Shown piece by piece: positions 9,851 to 19,672 of a stretch of DNA of 64,000 bases. How positions within the stretch are numbered: the first letter of the stretch is position 1; each line of letters opens with the position of its first letter. Source of the stretch: Fortiea contorta PCC 7126 (GTDB taxonomy: Bacteria; Cyanobacteriota; Cyanobacteriia; Cyanobacteriales; Nostocaceae); assembly GCF_000332295.1 (NCBI RefSeq), contig NZ_KB235930.1, forward strand, positions 1,555,895 to 1,619,894, written 5' to 3'. The notes below the pieces were generated by a model that worked only from the letters and a program-made list of their open reading frames with translations, did not search any database and had not been told where the DNA came from. A program made the position numbers and the translations under genes.

Positions 9851-10190
9851 ATTTTTTAGATTAGGAGTTTACAAAAACAAGTTTTTTTAATGCAGACTCA
9901 CAGATACCCAATATTGAGTGATTGAGAGCAAATTTACATGTTTAGATTGTGAGTATTGTTTTATAAGTTATGAATTATCTTAATTCAAATTTGTGTTTCT
10001 ACTGTTTTAGAGTTCACAATAATTATACAGTATTTACACGTAAATAATGTTAATTTTATATGAAGCTAAAAGTAACATATGTTTTACAGGATTCTGCTGA
10101 GGTGTATTGGGAACAAACCTGCAGCACTAGCTTGTACGTTAAGTCAAGCCTAGTGAAAACAACTATCCCATCCATCAGCAACGCCAATTT
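9851..10190. other. 340-bp intergenic region
   Basis: AT-rich spacer between the start of the pseudokinase-Ppx gene and the stop of the TPR gene, both read leftward. It should carry the pseudokinase-Ppx promoter. I see no RNA gene and no clear hairpin; an open frame entering the TPR gene from 10060 is the antisense shadow of that gene. Confidence 0.5.
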
Positions 10191-12095
10191 TTACGTTTCC
10201 ATTAACTTACGGAAACTTTCCAGCTTCGCCACTTCATCAAAATCAATATCCGTTGCTAATTCTTCCTTATATCGAGGATTAATTGCAATGGCTTTTTGCA
10301 TACTTGCTATTGATAATTCTACTTCTCTTTGGAGCGCGTAACAGGCGGCTTTGTTGTAGTGGGCGCTAGCGTATTGGGGATTAATTTTCAAGGCTTGATC
10401 GAAACTAGCAATTGCTTCTTCATCGCGTCCCAACCTGACTAAGGTATAACCTTTTTTATCCCAAATTTTGGCAGAGTCTGGTTGTAGTTGCAAAGCTTGA
10501 TCAAAGGAAGCGATCGCATCTTCGTATCGTTCTAATTCTATCAGTGCTAAACCGCGATTTAACCAAGCAATCGCATCATCTGGTTTAATTTGAGTAGCTT
10601 GCTCAAAAGAAGCTAAAGCTTCTTGATGTCGTTGTAAGTTACCGAAAGCGACGCCGCGATCACACCATGCTTGATGATAATCTGGTTTAATTTTAATGGC
10701 TTGATCGTAAGCAGCGATCGCTTCTTTGTAGCGTTTGAGCCTAGCGAGAGTTATTCCCCGCTTCAACCAGATTACTGGTTGCTCGCGCTCGATGATCACT
10801 GCTTTATTATAAAGTGCGATCGCTTCTTCATAACGCTTTTGAGATAATAGTATATCTCCTTGTTGTAGATAATCATCTGCAGTTTCTGTTGATGGTGGTA
10901 ATTCTGCAGTTTTCGGCGACATTTCCGCTAATTCTTGCAAAATTAAGTCTTTGCGGTTTTGAGCATCTAGCTGTAATTTAGCTAATTGGGAAACAAACTC
11001 AGTTTCTAACTTTTCTAACTGCTCTAAAATTAAGAGATTTTGTTGTTGAGCGTGGGATTGAAACTCGGAAAATTGCGATGTTAATTCAAAACTTGATTGT
11101 TCTAAATTTTCAATAATTAATCCTTGGCGTTTTTGAGCATCAACCTCTAACTCAGATAGTCGCAAAGTGAATTCAGTTTGCAATTTGCCTAAATTATCAA
11201 CAAGTTTATCTTTTTGTTGTTGAGCATCATACTGGAATTTTAATATTTCTGATTTAGATGAATCTGCTAATTCTCCCAAGTTTGTCATGGTCAAACTCTT
11301 TTGTGCTTCCGCTTCGGATTGTAGCTGGGATAATTGAGCAGCAAAGGTAGATTGTAATTCAGCTAAACTTTGAATAACTGTAGTTTGTTGTTGCTGAATT
11401 TCCGTTTGCAATTGAGATAACTGTGAGGCGAATTCCCATCGAGATTTTTCTAGGTTTTCTCTAACCTGATCTTGTTGTTGCTGAGTCTTTGATTGTACTT
11501 GGGATAATTGCAAAGCAAATTCTCTGGCTAAATGCTCTACATTTTGGTGAATTTCTGTGATTTTTGCTTCTAACTCTACTATGGCGCTATTTTTGGAAAT
11601 TAATATCTCTGCAGATAATCCTGATAAATTGGCTTTGATTGTATCCGCTTCTTGATTTAATTCATCATTTCTATTTTGTGCTTCTATAAAAATATTCTCC
11701 GATTCTTGCTTCACTAAAGCCAATTGATTTTGTAAATCGTCTAAAGCTTGTAACTCTGATGTGGCTCTATCTACAATCTCACGGATAGCTGCTCGACGGA
11801 TTAGCCAAAATAAAGCGATGACGGGTATGGGAAATAGACTCAGTATCACTAACCAGACATTGAGCAAAAAAGCTGTCAGTCCAAAATTATTAGCAAAATC
11901 CTTCTGGGCTCGCAGTAGAGCCAATTCTTCCCGCTCTTGATTTGATGTCACAGCAGCAGGAGTGTTTGTGGGAGTAGTTAATGGTGTGGGTTGTCCACTG
12001 GCGATACTAGCGCACAGTAACCATGGTGAAAAGACGGTAACGCTTGGCAAAACTAAAGTCAAAATCAGTTGCTTTTTGCTCTTCATTGAAACCAT
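10191..12095 (-). CDS. Membrane-anchored coiled-coil TPR protein
   Basis: 634 residues. A signal-peptide-like segment (residues 9-34) is followed by a membrane helix (about 74-102, LNVWLVILSLFPIPVIALFW). A long coiled coil (about 105-405) contains repeated units of the form LxxLQxxAQQQ. About six TPR units (408-610) follow, with the W-x-x-[KR]-G and Y-x-x-A-[IL]-x-x-[YF] patterns. This architecture suits a scaffold that holds a protein complex away from the membrane. The start could also be M4. It stands alone between long spacers. The partner is unknown. Confidence 0.8.
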   Translation of the reverse strand: MVSMKSKKQLILTLVLPSVTVFSPWLLCASIASGQPTPLTTPTNTPAAVTSNQEREELALLRAQKDFANNFGLTAFLLNVWLVILSLFPIPVIALFWLIRRAAIREIVDRATSELQALDDLQNQLALVKQESENIFIEAQNRNDELNQEADTIKANLSGLSAEILISKNSAIVELEAKITEIHQNVEHLAREFALQLSQVQSKTQQQQDQVRENLEKSRWEFASQLSQLQTEIQQQQTTVIQSLAELQSTFAAQLSQLQSEAEAQKSLTMTNLGELADSSKSEILKFQYDAQQQKDKLVDNLGKLQTEFTLRLSELEVDAQKRQGLIIENLEQSSFELTSQFSEFQSHAQQQNLLILEQLEKLETEFVSQLAKLQLDAQNRKDLILQELAEMSPKTAELPPSTETADDYLQQGDILLSQKRYEEAIALYNKAVIIEREQPVIWLKRGITLARLKRYKEAIAAYDQAIKIKPDYHQAWCDRGVAFGNLQRHQEALASFEQATQIKPDDAIAWLNRGLALIELERYEDAIASFDQALQLQPDSAKIWDKKGYTLVRLGRDEEAIASFDQALKINPQYASAHYNKAACYALQREVELSIASMQKAIAINPRYKEELATDIDFDEVAKLESFRKLMET

Positions 12096-12526
12096 CCCTA
12101 CACATTGGTTAGTTTGAGAAACCGCGTGCTTATTTCTAATCTATAACAGAACGAACTTGTGAAATGTAGGCACACAAGCAGGGGGACATTGAAAACTAAT
12201 TGGCGAAATTAAACTGGGATTGATCTAATTTTATCTTAAAAAAATATTTGATAAGTTTAATTAATTTTAGTAAAGGTTACGAGATACTACAGGATTAGCC
12301 TAGCGCGCAGTGATTTAATTGTATTTTTCATCACTTTCCCTTGGGTAAACAACAGCAAACCCACAGATTCTAGCGCAATTGCAGCTTTGAGTGATGGAAC
12401 AAGTATAAAAAATAAAAAAATACAATTTAATTTTCCGGATGCATTTTACCCATGGCGTGAAGTTATTTTATACTTCATACTTTAGTCGTTAGTAGTAAGA
12501 ATATGTAAAGCTGGGGTAATTGACAC
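12096..12526. other. 431-bp divergent intergenic region
   Basis: Spacer between the TPR gene and galE, read in opposite directions, so it should contain both promoters. AT-rich stretches around 12215-12280 and 12405-12435 and a TACTTCATACTT word at 12470-12481, of the kind seen in other spacers here, are the only notable items. No ORF or RNA gene seen. Confidence 0.5.
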
Positions 12527-13750
12527 ATGTCTCCAAAAATTTTAGTTACCGGAGGAGCTGGTTATATTGGTTCCCATACAGTGCGTCAGCTAGGCGAGGC
12601 TGGCTATGATGTGGTGGTATATGATGATTTATCGACCGGTTCAGCAGCCGCAGTCGTTTATGGACAATTAATCGCGGCTTCTCTGGAAAATCAAACATTA
12701 CTCAACAAAACTTTTGCTCAACATAAGTTTGATGCGGTGTTGCATTTTGCAGCTAGTTTATCGGTTCCGGAGTCAGTAGCCGCACCCCTCAATTACTATG
12801 CAAATAATACACGCAACACTCTAAATTTGTTACAGTGTTGCCAAACATTTGGGGTAAAAAAGTTTATCTTCTCTAGTACGGCTGCGGTTTATGGACAACC
12901 TCAAGTCAATCCCGTGACAGAATTATCACCAACTCAACCCATGAACCCATACGGGAATTCCAAGCTGATGAGTGAGAGGATGATTCAAGACTTTGCTCAA
13001 GCTTCTGGATGCAGATATGTAATTTTACGTTATTTTAATGTCGCTGGTGCTGACCCGACAGGACAACTGGGTCAATCTGCGAAAAAAGCTGAACATTTAA
13101 TTAAGAGAGCTTGTGACGCGGCTTTAGGTCGTTCTTCTGCGGTGAGCATTTTTGGTACAGACTTCGCTACACCAGATGGAAGTGGAATTAGAGATTACAT
13201 TCATGTGGAAGATTTAGCTAGTGCTCATGTGGATGCATTGCGTTATTTAGAAGTAGGTAATGATAGTGAAATATTCAATTGTGGTTATGGTCAAGGTTAT
13301 AGTGTGCGGGAGGTTTTAGCAATGGTGAAAACTATTTCTGGCGTAGATTTTTCGGTGAAAGAAATTACTAGAAGGTCGGGAGATCCGGCTTGTGTAATTG
13401 CTGGAACTGAGAAGATTCGCGCTATTTTGGGTTGGAAACCAAAGTATAACAGTTTAGAAACTATTGTGACTACAGCTTTAAATTGGGAAAAGAAATTAAT
13501 TGCTTTGGCTGTGTTAGAAAAAAATCTCGCTAAACAAAATTTTCAGTTGGGTGCTTTGTTAATTGAACACAAAATTATTTCCGAAAAAGAGCTAGCACAA
13601 GCATTGCAAGAGCAATTAGTAAATGGGAAGAAATTAGGGGAGATTTTGGTACAAAAAGCGATGATTTCTTCCCAAAATTTAGAAAAGTTTTTGCTAGAAC
13701 AAACTTGGCGAAGACAAGGAGTTTGGTTACAGTTACCTGCGGTAATTTGA
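12527..13750 (+). CDS. galE: UDP-glucose 4-epimerase with C-terminal MshEN/GspE_N-like extension
   Basis: 407 residues, about 70 longer than usual GalE. Residues 1-326 are a complete extended SDR epimerase: NAD-binding GGAGYIGSH (9-17), catalytic S117 in FSSTAAVYG, Y142 and K146 in YGNSK, and the C-terminal sugar-nucleotide part with GDPACVIA. It interconverts UDP-glucose and UDP-galactose for exopolysaccharide or glycolipid synthesis. Residues 338-395 (LGALLIEHKIISEKELAQAL, then LGEILVQKAMIS) repeat the L-G-x-[LI]-L-[IV]-x-x-x-x-I-[ST] pattern of MshEN/GspE N-terminal domains, some of which bind c-di-GMP. Such a fusion might let a messenger control the epimerase; this is inference. Confidence 0.88.
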   Translation: MSPKILVTGGAGYIGSHTVRQLGEAGYDVVVYDDLSTGSAAAVVYGQLIAASLENQTLLNKTFAQHKFDAVLHFAASLSVPESVAAPLNYYANNTRNTLNLLQCCQTFGVKKFIFSSTAAVYGQPQVNPVTELSPTQPMNPYGNSKLMSERMIQDFAQASGCRYVILRYFNVAGADPTGQLGQSAKKAEHLIKRACDAALGRSSAVSIFGTDFATPDGSGIRDYIHVEDLASAHVDALRYLEVGNDSEIFNCGYGQGYSVREVLAMVKTISGVDFSVKEITRRSGDPACVIAGTEKIRAILGWKPKYNSLETIVTTALNWEKKLIALAVLEKNLAKQNFQLGALLIEHKIISEKELAQALQEQLVNGKKLGEILVQKAMISSQNLEKFLLEQTWRRQGVWLQLPAVI

Positions 13751-13826
13751 AAAAAGGCTTGAGTTGAACATTTAGCAAATGCTACCGTCTACAAGATGAC
13801 ACAGCAGTTGTAGGGGTTCTCCAACC

Positions 13827-15860
13827 ATGAAGTGTAGACGCAAACAAGCTTTGAGCCAGCGATCGCTGATGAGTTTCAGCTTAATATCTGTTTTAATTGT
13901 ACCTAATGCTAGTGTAATGGCGGCGCCACCCAGAACTGCCGACAAGACTATTAATTGTGACATTTTAGCCGTTGGTGGTGGACTTTCTGGGGTAGCAACG
14001 GCTCATGAGGGTTTATTAGCGGGACAAACGGTTTGTTTAACAGAAATTACCGACTGGCTGGGGGGTCAAATTTCTGCTCAAGGGACATCTGCATTAGACG
14101 AAAGACCAACCCAACGCGCCCGCCAATTCTACTCTCGCGGTTATTTGGAATTACGCAACCGGATTCAACGAAAGTATGGTAAGCTCAATCCTGGCGACTG
14201 CTGGGTCAGTGATTCTTGTTTTTTACCCCGTGATGCTCACACCATCATGGCGCAAATGCTCAAGGATGCTGAAAAACAGGGTAGAGGCAAGCTGGAATGG
14301 TTGCCAAATACGGTAATTAAAGATTTAGAAATCAGTGCAGATGGGAAGATAATTAACAGTGCGATCGCTATTCAGCATCAACCTCCAAAAGGCGCACCAC
14401 CCCTCAACACCTTCCCTCTATCCCAAACTATTGAAGACGCCTACCGCTACGCCAATTCTTCTCGGTTCAACAAAACCATCATCCGCTTTCTCCCCAAACA
14501 AACTCAAGGTACTAGCCCCAAGTGGTATGTGGTAGACGCCAGCGAAACTGGGGAAATTGTCGCCCTCGCTGATGTCCCTTACAGGTTAGGAATTGATGCT
14601 CGTTCCTATCTAGAACCTTCCGCTTCTAGCAGCAGCAACGACCCCTATTGTACTCAAGGTTTTACCTACACCTTTGCAATGGAAGCGACGCGGGAAGCCC
14701 AACCGCAAACTATGCCTGCATATTACTTACAATATGCGTCATATTTTAGTTACGAATTAAAAAGACTCGCCAACTTTGGTTTAGTTTTCACCTACCGTCG
14801 CATTTGGAGTCCGACAAAAGGACAACCAACCACCTTTGGCGGTGTCAATTTTACCGCTCCCTCTCCCGGTGACATCTCCATGCAAAACTGGACTTGGGGT
14901 AACGATTACCGTCCAGGAACCGCTGCAGATAACTTAGTTTATACCCGCCAACAACTGCAAAGCACCAAGCAACTACAGTCTGGGGGCTGGATGGGAGGAC
15001 TCAGAACCGAAAGTCTCCGCAAAGCTGAGGAAAAAGCCTTATCTTATTATTACTGGTTGGTGGCTGGGACTACTGATTCCCAGTTAGGACAAGGTGTGAA
15101 GCAGCAACAAACAAATAATCGCTTTGTGGCTGGCTTAGATTCGCCGATGGGGACAGCCCACGGCTTGTCCAAATACCCCTATATGCGCGAGGGACGCCGC
15201 ATCATTGGACGCCCTAGCTGGGGACAACCCACAGGCTTTACTATCTGGGAAATCGATATTTCTCGCCGTAACTATAATGACCCTTATTACCAGCAGACTT
15301 TACCTGCCAGTATGTATCGGCAGTTAAAAGCAGCACTGGCGGGGTTAGAAGCCACATCAGTAATTGCGGGACAAATTGCACCAGATAAAGTGATCCGCCG
15401 GACTCGCTCTACTATTTTCCCCGATGCTGTTGGTATCGGTCACTACGCAATAGATTTCCATCCTTGCATGGAAAAAAGCCCTCCAGAAGCCCCTGGAAAT
15501 AAAGAGCGCGCCGGCGAAAGACGTGGCGCAGGACAAGCTTATCCTTTCCAAATTGCCCTGCGGGCGATGATTCCTCAAAAAATTGACAATTTGCTCGTGG
15601 GTGGGAAAAGCATCGCTACTAGCCACATTGCAGCGGCGGCTTATCGCGTCCATTCCTTCGAGTGGTCTGTCGGTGCGGCTGCGGGAACAGTAGCGGCTTT
15701 TGCACGGAAAAATGCGATCGCACCTTATCAAATAGTAGATGATTTACCCAAACAAGAACCACAACTGCAAGCCCTCAAACGACTCCTAGAGCAAAATAAT
15801 AATCCTACAGCCTTCCCCGATACTTCGATTTTTAACCAAAATTGGGAAGATTGGCGATAG
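13827..15860 (+). CDS. Exported FAD-dependent oxidoreductase (FAD_oxidored family)
   Basis: 677 residues. Residues 1-32 look like a signal peptide (basic start, hydrophobic SLISVLIVPNASV, then AAPP). A dinucleotide-binding motif follows at 46-60 (ILAVGGGLSGVATA), then GGQISAQG, typical of the FAD_oxidored (PF12831) family. The C-terminal part has the second FAD-contact region (LLVGGKSIATSHIAAAAYRV). The substrate is unknown; family members occur in periplasmic or cell-surface redox steps. It follows galE by 76 bp on the same strand and may be co-transcribed. The ATG at 13827 has a weak AGGGG upstream. Confidence 0.85.
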   Translation: MKCRRKQALSQRSLMSFSLISVLIVPNASVMAAPPRTADKTINCDILAVGGGLSGVATAHEGLLAGQTVCLTEITDWLGGQISAQGTSALDERPTQRARQFYSRGYLELRNRIQRKYGKLNPGDCWVSDSCFLPRDAHTIMAQMLKDAEKQGRGKLEWLPNTVIKDLEISADGKIINSAIAIQHQPPKGAPPLNTFPLSQTIEDAYRYANSSRFNKTIIRFLPKQTQGTSPKWYVVDASETGEIVALADVPYRLGIDARSYLEPSASSSSNDPYCTQGFTYTFAMEATREAQPQTMPAYYLQYASYFSYELKRLANFGLVFTYRRIWSPTKGQPTTFGGVNFTAPSPGDISMQNWTWGNDYRPGTAADNLVYTRQQLQSTKQLQSGGWMGGLRTESLRKAEEKALSYYYWLVAGTTDSQLGQGVKQQQTNNRFVAGLDSPMGTAHGLSKYPYMREGRRIIGRPSWGQPTGFTIWEIDISRRNYNDPYYQQTLPASMYRQLKAALAGLEATSVIAGQIAPDKVIRRTRSTIFPDAVGIGHYAIDFHPCMEKSPPEAPGNKERAGERRGAGQAYPFQIALRAMIPQKIDNLLVGGKSIATSHIAAAAYRVHSFEWSVGAAAGTVAAFARKNAIAPYQIVDDLPKQEPQLQALKRLLEQNNNPTAFPDTSIFNQNWEDWR

Positions 15861-15910
15861 GACATGGGGGAGTCACTACACATTGGTTTCAACTCAAGCT
15901 AAAACCTTTG

Positions 15911-15979
15911 TCCCACCCCTTAATCCCCTCCCCTTGCTAAGGGGAGGGGAGGTTTTGCGCCAGCAAAGCCGGGGTGGGG
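15911..15979. repeat. Nested palindromic intergenic repeat
   Basis: Core hairpin CCCCTCCCCTT (15925-15935) and AAGGGGAGGGG (15939-15949) with a 3-base loop, perfect over 11 bp. Outer parts AAAACCT/AGGTTTT and CCCACCCC/GGGGTGGG nest around it. This is a well-known dispersed repeat type in filamentous cyanobacteria. It may also act as a transcription terminator after the FAD oxidoreductase, although no T-run follows directly. Confidence 0.7.
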
Positions 15980-16335
15980 TAACGCCGATTGTCATGGTAA
16001 GTGAGTGAATTCACTCATCACGTCATTGCAGCGGTTTCACGTTAAGTTGACACGTATGAGCACTGCTGCGCCCGAAAAGCAAGAAACAATGAAAATATTT
16101 CTTGCAGTGCCCAATCCCCCTAATCTAAAGAAATATTAATGGCTCTACAGTTATAAAAATATTAATAGTTAAATGATTTTGGGGGAAAAATTGGCGGGAA
16201 TTTGCATCGGCAGTCACATTTGCTGGATCCGATGATGCAAATCCGCTCTCATGCTGTACCAGAATAAAATCCTTTAACGCCGACACTAACTGAGAACTGG
16301 TAAGTATTCTGAGTTGCTGGCTAGGGAGAATCCTT

Positions 16336-16419
16336 GGGAGTTTCTTGTTTCCATCCGGGAGTTTCTTGTTTCCAGAGCGACGGTTCTTGTTTCTAACTCG
16401 GAGTATGTTATTTCTCATC
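16336..16419. repeat. Degenerate 21-bp tandem repeat, about 4 units
   Basis: Units start at 16336, 16357, 16378 and 16399 with a constant 21-bp period. The core is TTTCTTGTTTCCA; units 1 and 2 match in 18 or more positions, units 3 and 4 are decayed. It sits about 150 bp upstream of the hemN start. Confidence 0.65.
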
Positions 16420-16569
16420 CGCCTAACTTTTCAAGACGGATTTGAGATGATTTGCTTCATACCCCGCTTCCTGTTCCCTGTTCCCTATCATCGTTTTCTT
16501 GCTCTACTCTCTCACATCGCCACATCACTAATTATTGAGCAGCTTAGTTGCAGCATTTTGGAGGTTTTC

Positions 16570-17952
16570 ATGGTTTTTTTATTACCTGGTGTAAAATTTG
16601 ATCTGGATATGATCAAGAAATACGATCATCCTGCACCTAGATATACTAGTTACCCACCGGCTACAGAGTTAAGCTCTACATTTACTGACGTTGACTTTCA
16701 AAGTGCGATCGCTGCATCAAATCAAAGAAAAACTCCACTATCTTTGTATTTCCACATCCCATTTTGCCAAAGTGCTTGTTACTTCTGTGGCTGTAATACG
16801 GTAATTTCCAGCAACAAAAATATTGCCAAACCTTATTTAGAGTATTTGGTGAAAGATATCCAAAACACTGCAGCTTTAATTGATGCAGAAAGAACAGTGC
16901 TGCAAATTCATTGGGGTGGTGGTACTCCTAACTATTTGGAAATTGAACAAATAGAATTCTTGTGGAAGCATATTAGACAAAATTTCACCATCGATCCACA
17001 AGCAGAAATCTCAATAGAGATTAACCCCCGTTATGTTGATAGAAATTATATTTTATTTCTCAGACAAATTGGGTTTAACCGCATTAGTTTCGGTATTCAA
17101 GATTTTAACCCAGAAGTGCAAATAGCAGTAAATCGCGTCCAGCCGGAAGCAATGCTATTTGATGTGATGAACTGGATTAAAGCAGCCGAATTTGACAGTG
17201 TGAATGTGGATTTAATTTATGGTTTACCCCATCAAACCCAGCAGACTTTTCGAGAGACAGTACAAAAAACTATTGCATTAGACCCTGATAGAATTGTGGT
17301 CTTCAATTTTGCGTATGTACCTTGGTTAAAACCAGCACAAAAACATATTCCCGAAGCAGCGCTACCCCTCCCCCAGGAAAAGCTAGAAATTTTGAAAATG
17401 ACCATTGAAGAATTGACGAGTAATGAGTATCTATTTATCGGGATGGATCACTTTGCTAAATCTAACGACGAATTAGCGATCGCTCAACTAAACGGCAGCC
17501 TCAAGCGCAACTTTCAGGGTTATACTACCCACGGGGAAACCGAACTATTTGGTTTTGGAGCCACCTCAATTAGTATGCTAGAAGATGCTTACGCCCAAAA
17601 CCATAAGCAATTAAAGGATTATTACCAAGCGATTGATGCCGGGATTTTACCGACAAGCAAAGGTATAAAACTAACACAAGATGACATAATTAGACGCCAA
17701 GCGATTATGAGCATCATGTCCCATTTTCATCTGCATAAGCGAGATATTGAAGAGAAATATCACATCAAATTTGACGCTTATTTCGCCTATGAATTAGAAG
17801 TATTGCAACTTCTAGCAGCAGATGGACTAGTGAGTTTATCAAAACACAACATCGAAATTACAGACATTGGTAGATTGCTAGTGAGAAATATTGCAGTCAT
17901 CTTTGATAGCCATACAAGAACCAGAGAGCAGCATTTTTCCCGTGCAATTTGA
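16570..17952 (+). CDS. hemN: Oxygen-independent coproporphyrinogen III oxidase
   Basis: 460 residues from the ATG at 16570, which has a strong GGAGG seven bases upstream; the frame is open further upstream only through a repeat array. Radical-SAM motif C66-x3-C70-x2-C73-x-C75 in HIPFCQSACYFCGC, preceded by the HemN landmark YTSYPPATELS (25-35). It oxidatively decarboxylates coproporphyrinogen III to protoporphyrinogen IX using SAM and a [4Fe-4S] cluster, giving heme and chlorophyll precursors under low oxygen, a condition met in heterocysts or mats. A monocistronic gene. Confidence 0.95.
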   Translation: MVFLLPGVKFDLDMIKKYDHPAPRYTSYPPATELSSTFTDVDFQSAIAASNQRKTPLSLYFHIPFCQSACYFCGCNTVISSNKNIAKPYLEYLVKDIQNTAALIDAERTVLQIHWGGGTPNYLEIEQIEFLWKHIRQNFTIDPQAEISIEINPRYVDRNYILFLRQIGFNRISFGIQDFNPEVQIAVNRVQPEAMLFDVMNWIKAAEFDSVNVDLIYGLPHQTQQTFRETVQKTIALDPDRIVVFNFAYVPWLKPAQKHIPEAALPLPQEKLEILKMTIEELTSNEYLFIGMDHFAKSNDELAIAQLNGSLKRNFQGYTTHGETELFGFGATSISMLEDAYAQNHKQLKDYYQAIDAGILPTSKGIKLTQDDIIRRQAIMSIMSHFHLHKRDIEEKYHIKFDAYFAYELEVLQLLAADGLVSLSKHNIEITDIGRLLVRNIAVIFDSHTRTREQHFSRAI

Positions 17953-18408
17953 AGTGTAACTGAAAATTTGGCGTTGCTGACTGTAAATATGAATTTGTCT
18001 CCCACATAGACGCGGAGCGGCTTCTCGCAGAGTAGACGCAAAGACGCAAAGACGCAGAGAGCAAGAGGAGGAAAAGATGATATTTTCGACTTTCATACTT
18101 TGATTCAGCAACGCCGAAAATTTTTATTCCCAGTTTCTGTCTTTGAGGAATATGAAGGTCTGCGATTTCGCGTTTATGTAGCGTCTTTGTTAAAGGGAAA
18201 ACAACCATTACAAATTTATGAAAAGCTTAGTGTACAAGCTTCTTCCTTTCATCCTTCATCCTAGCCTGCGGCAAGCCGCTCCGCGTCTACATCCTTCACA
18301 CTTCATACTTAACTCTATCTTTTGACTAGATAAAGTCTCTCATTCGGCAGAATGAATTGTGAAGACAGATTGATAAATTATATACAAATCGAAATTTGAG
18401 AGGCAATC
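17953..18408. repeat. 456-bp spacer rich in iterated repeats
   Basis: Contains two copies of the AGCCGCTCCGCGTCTAC element in opposite orientation (18007-18030 inverted; 18265-18290 direct), a run of GACGCAAAGACGCAAAGACGC at about 18034-18055, and CTTCATCC/CTTCATACTT words at 18240-18310. The two inverted copies could fold into a stem enclosing about 230 bases. No protein gene is convincing here; several overlapping frames on the minus strand are composition artefacts. Confidence 0.65.
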
Positions 18409-18687
18409 ATGAATTTAATTGTTTGGGTGGTATTGGGACTTTTGGCTGGTGCGATCGCTAAAGCGATTTACCCCGGTTATCAAGGCGGTGGAATCCTTTC
18501 CACAATGATTCTTGGTATTGTTGGTGCTTTTATTGGTGGTACTTTATTTACGCTTTTCCGAACAGGAACTTTACAAATCACCGCCGCTGGTGCTGGGTTA
18601 AGTATTCCTGGTTTAATTGTTGCCGTAATTGGTGCAATTGTTGCTATTTATCTCTGGGGATTATTCACTAGAAGAAGCAACGCCTAG
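18409..18687 (+). CDS. GlsB/YeaQ/YmgE family stress-response membrane protein
   Basis: 92 residues, almost entirely three hydrophobic, glycine-rich helices: IVWVVLGLLAGAIAKAIYPG, then GGGILSTMILGIVGAFIGGT and IPGLIVAVIGAIVAIYLWGL. The G-x-x-A-[GK]-x-[LI]-x-P-G pattern after helix 1 and GIVGAFIGG are hallmarks of the transglycosylase-associated (GlsB/YeaQ) family, small inner-membrane proteins induced by envelope stress. Function in cyanobacteria is untested. The ATG follows GAGAGG at suitable spacing. Confidence 0.9.
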   Translation: MNLIVWVVLGLLAGAIAKAIYPGYQGGGILSTMILGIVGAFIGGTLFTLFRTGTLQITAAGAGLSIPGLIVAVIGAIVAIYLWGLFTRRSNA

Positions 18688-18849
18688 TGATTCGAGTGGT
18701 TAGTGACGATGAGTTCGTAGTCAGCAAATTAGTGGAGAAAAATCTAGGACTAAATTCCTGACTACCAACTCAATTTATCATCGAGAATTGGTAAGCACAA
18801 GTGAATAGTTTGAGTTAAGAATAGAAACTAAAAATCGGGAGATTAATTT

Positions 18850-19578
18850 GTGATTGTCAACGCTACAAACAACGGCTGGGAAATTATTTACCATCGTGCT
18901 CATGCTTTACTAGCCGCTCAATTAGCAGGACAATGGCGACGCAAAAATGCACCAGCACGACTATACGAAACCTTAGCCGCAATTTCCCACCACGACGACT
19001 TAGAAAAAGAGTGGGAAGAAGATAATTTGAGTCCCGCAGGTGCGCCCTTAGACTTTACATTACAACCACCAGGTTTTAGCGATAAGCTAGCTAGCTTAGT
19101 TAGCAACGCTCTCTATCGAGGAAGGTGGGTGGCGCTATTAATCTCGAAGCATGTTAGTCGATTAAATGAGCCAATTCGGGGTAAATCACCAGAAGTTGAC
19201 AATTTTCTCGATGAGCAACTGGAAAACCAAAAACGTTGGACTCAAGAGCTAGATATCGCGCAGGAAGACGTTGACGCTGCATATGCATTCATGCAATGGT
19301 GCGATCGCCTTTCTTTGATATTATGTCAGCAAGAGTTACCCGCAGATGAGCGCTTTTTAGAAATTAGCAAAGGGCCTGATGGCCAACGCTATGACATTAT
19401 GCAGCGCAGCGATCAAACGGTATTTGTTGAACCCTGGCCTTTTGAAGATGATAAGTTTACTGTCAATATCGAAACCTGCGACCTTTCACAAGTAAAATTC
19501 AACAGCAGTGCAGAGCTAACTCAAGCTCTTAAAGAAGCGCCGATTAAGCCATTAGAATGGCATTTTGTCAAGAGTTAG
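18850..19578 (+). CDS. DUF3891 family protein
   Basis: 242 residues from a GTG start preceded by GGGAG. The N-terminal YHRAHALLAAQLAGQWR and AAISHHDDLEKEWEED carry the histidine/aspartate pattern of DUF3891, a helical family reminiscent of HD-type metal-binding proteins; the central HVSRL and WCDRLSLILCQQELP continue it. The reaction is unknown. Cytoplasmic, no membrane segments. Flanked by the GlsB-type gene upstream and the convergent Rrf2 gene downstream. Confidence 0.8.
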   Translation: MIVNATNNGWEIIYHRAHALLAAQLAGQWRRKNAPARLYETLAAISHHDDLEKEWEEDNLSPAGAPLDFTLQPPGFSDKLASLVSNALYRGRWVALLISKHVSRLNEPIRGKSPEVDNFLDEQLENQKRWTQELDIAQEDVDAAYAFMQWCDRLSLILCQQELPADERFLEISKGPDGQRYDIMQRSDQTVFVEPWPFEDDKFTVNIETCDLSQVKFNSSAELTQALKEAPIKPLEWHFVKS

Positions 19579-19672
19579 CTGTTAATACCCTTGGTTTTGA
19601 GTAATGGATTCCCCTAAAACAGGGAAATATAAAAGTATTTGCTATTTCACCAAGGACTTTTAAAGCAATCTC

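Larger units (their letters stand above)
15861..16569. other. 709-bp intergenic region with hairpin repeat and 21-bp array
   Basis: Between the FAD oxidoreductase and hemN. It holds a nested palindromic repeat at about 15911-15979 (see separate entry), a stretch with no visible feature at 16000-16330, and a degenerate 21-bp tandem array at 16336-16419. The open frame that continues hemN upstream to 16345 runs through this array and is not coding. A CTTCCTGTTCCCTGTTCCCT tract lies at about 16466-16485. Confidence 0.6.

Noticed and set aside
16345-16569. N-terminal extension of hemN by 75 codons
   Set aside because: The extension runs through a tandem repeat and a CCCTGTTCCCT tract; a GGAGG-led ATG at 16570 gives the normal HemN length.
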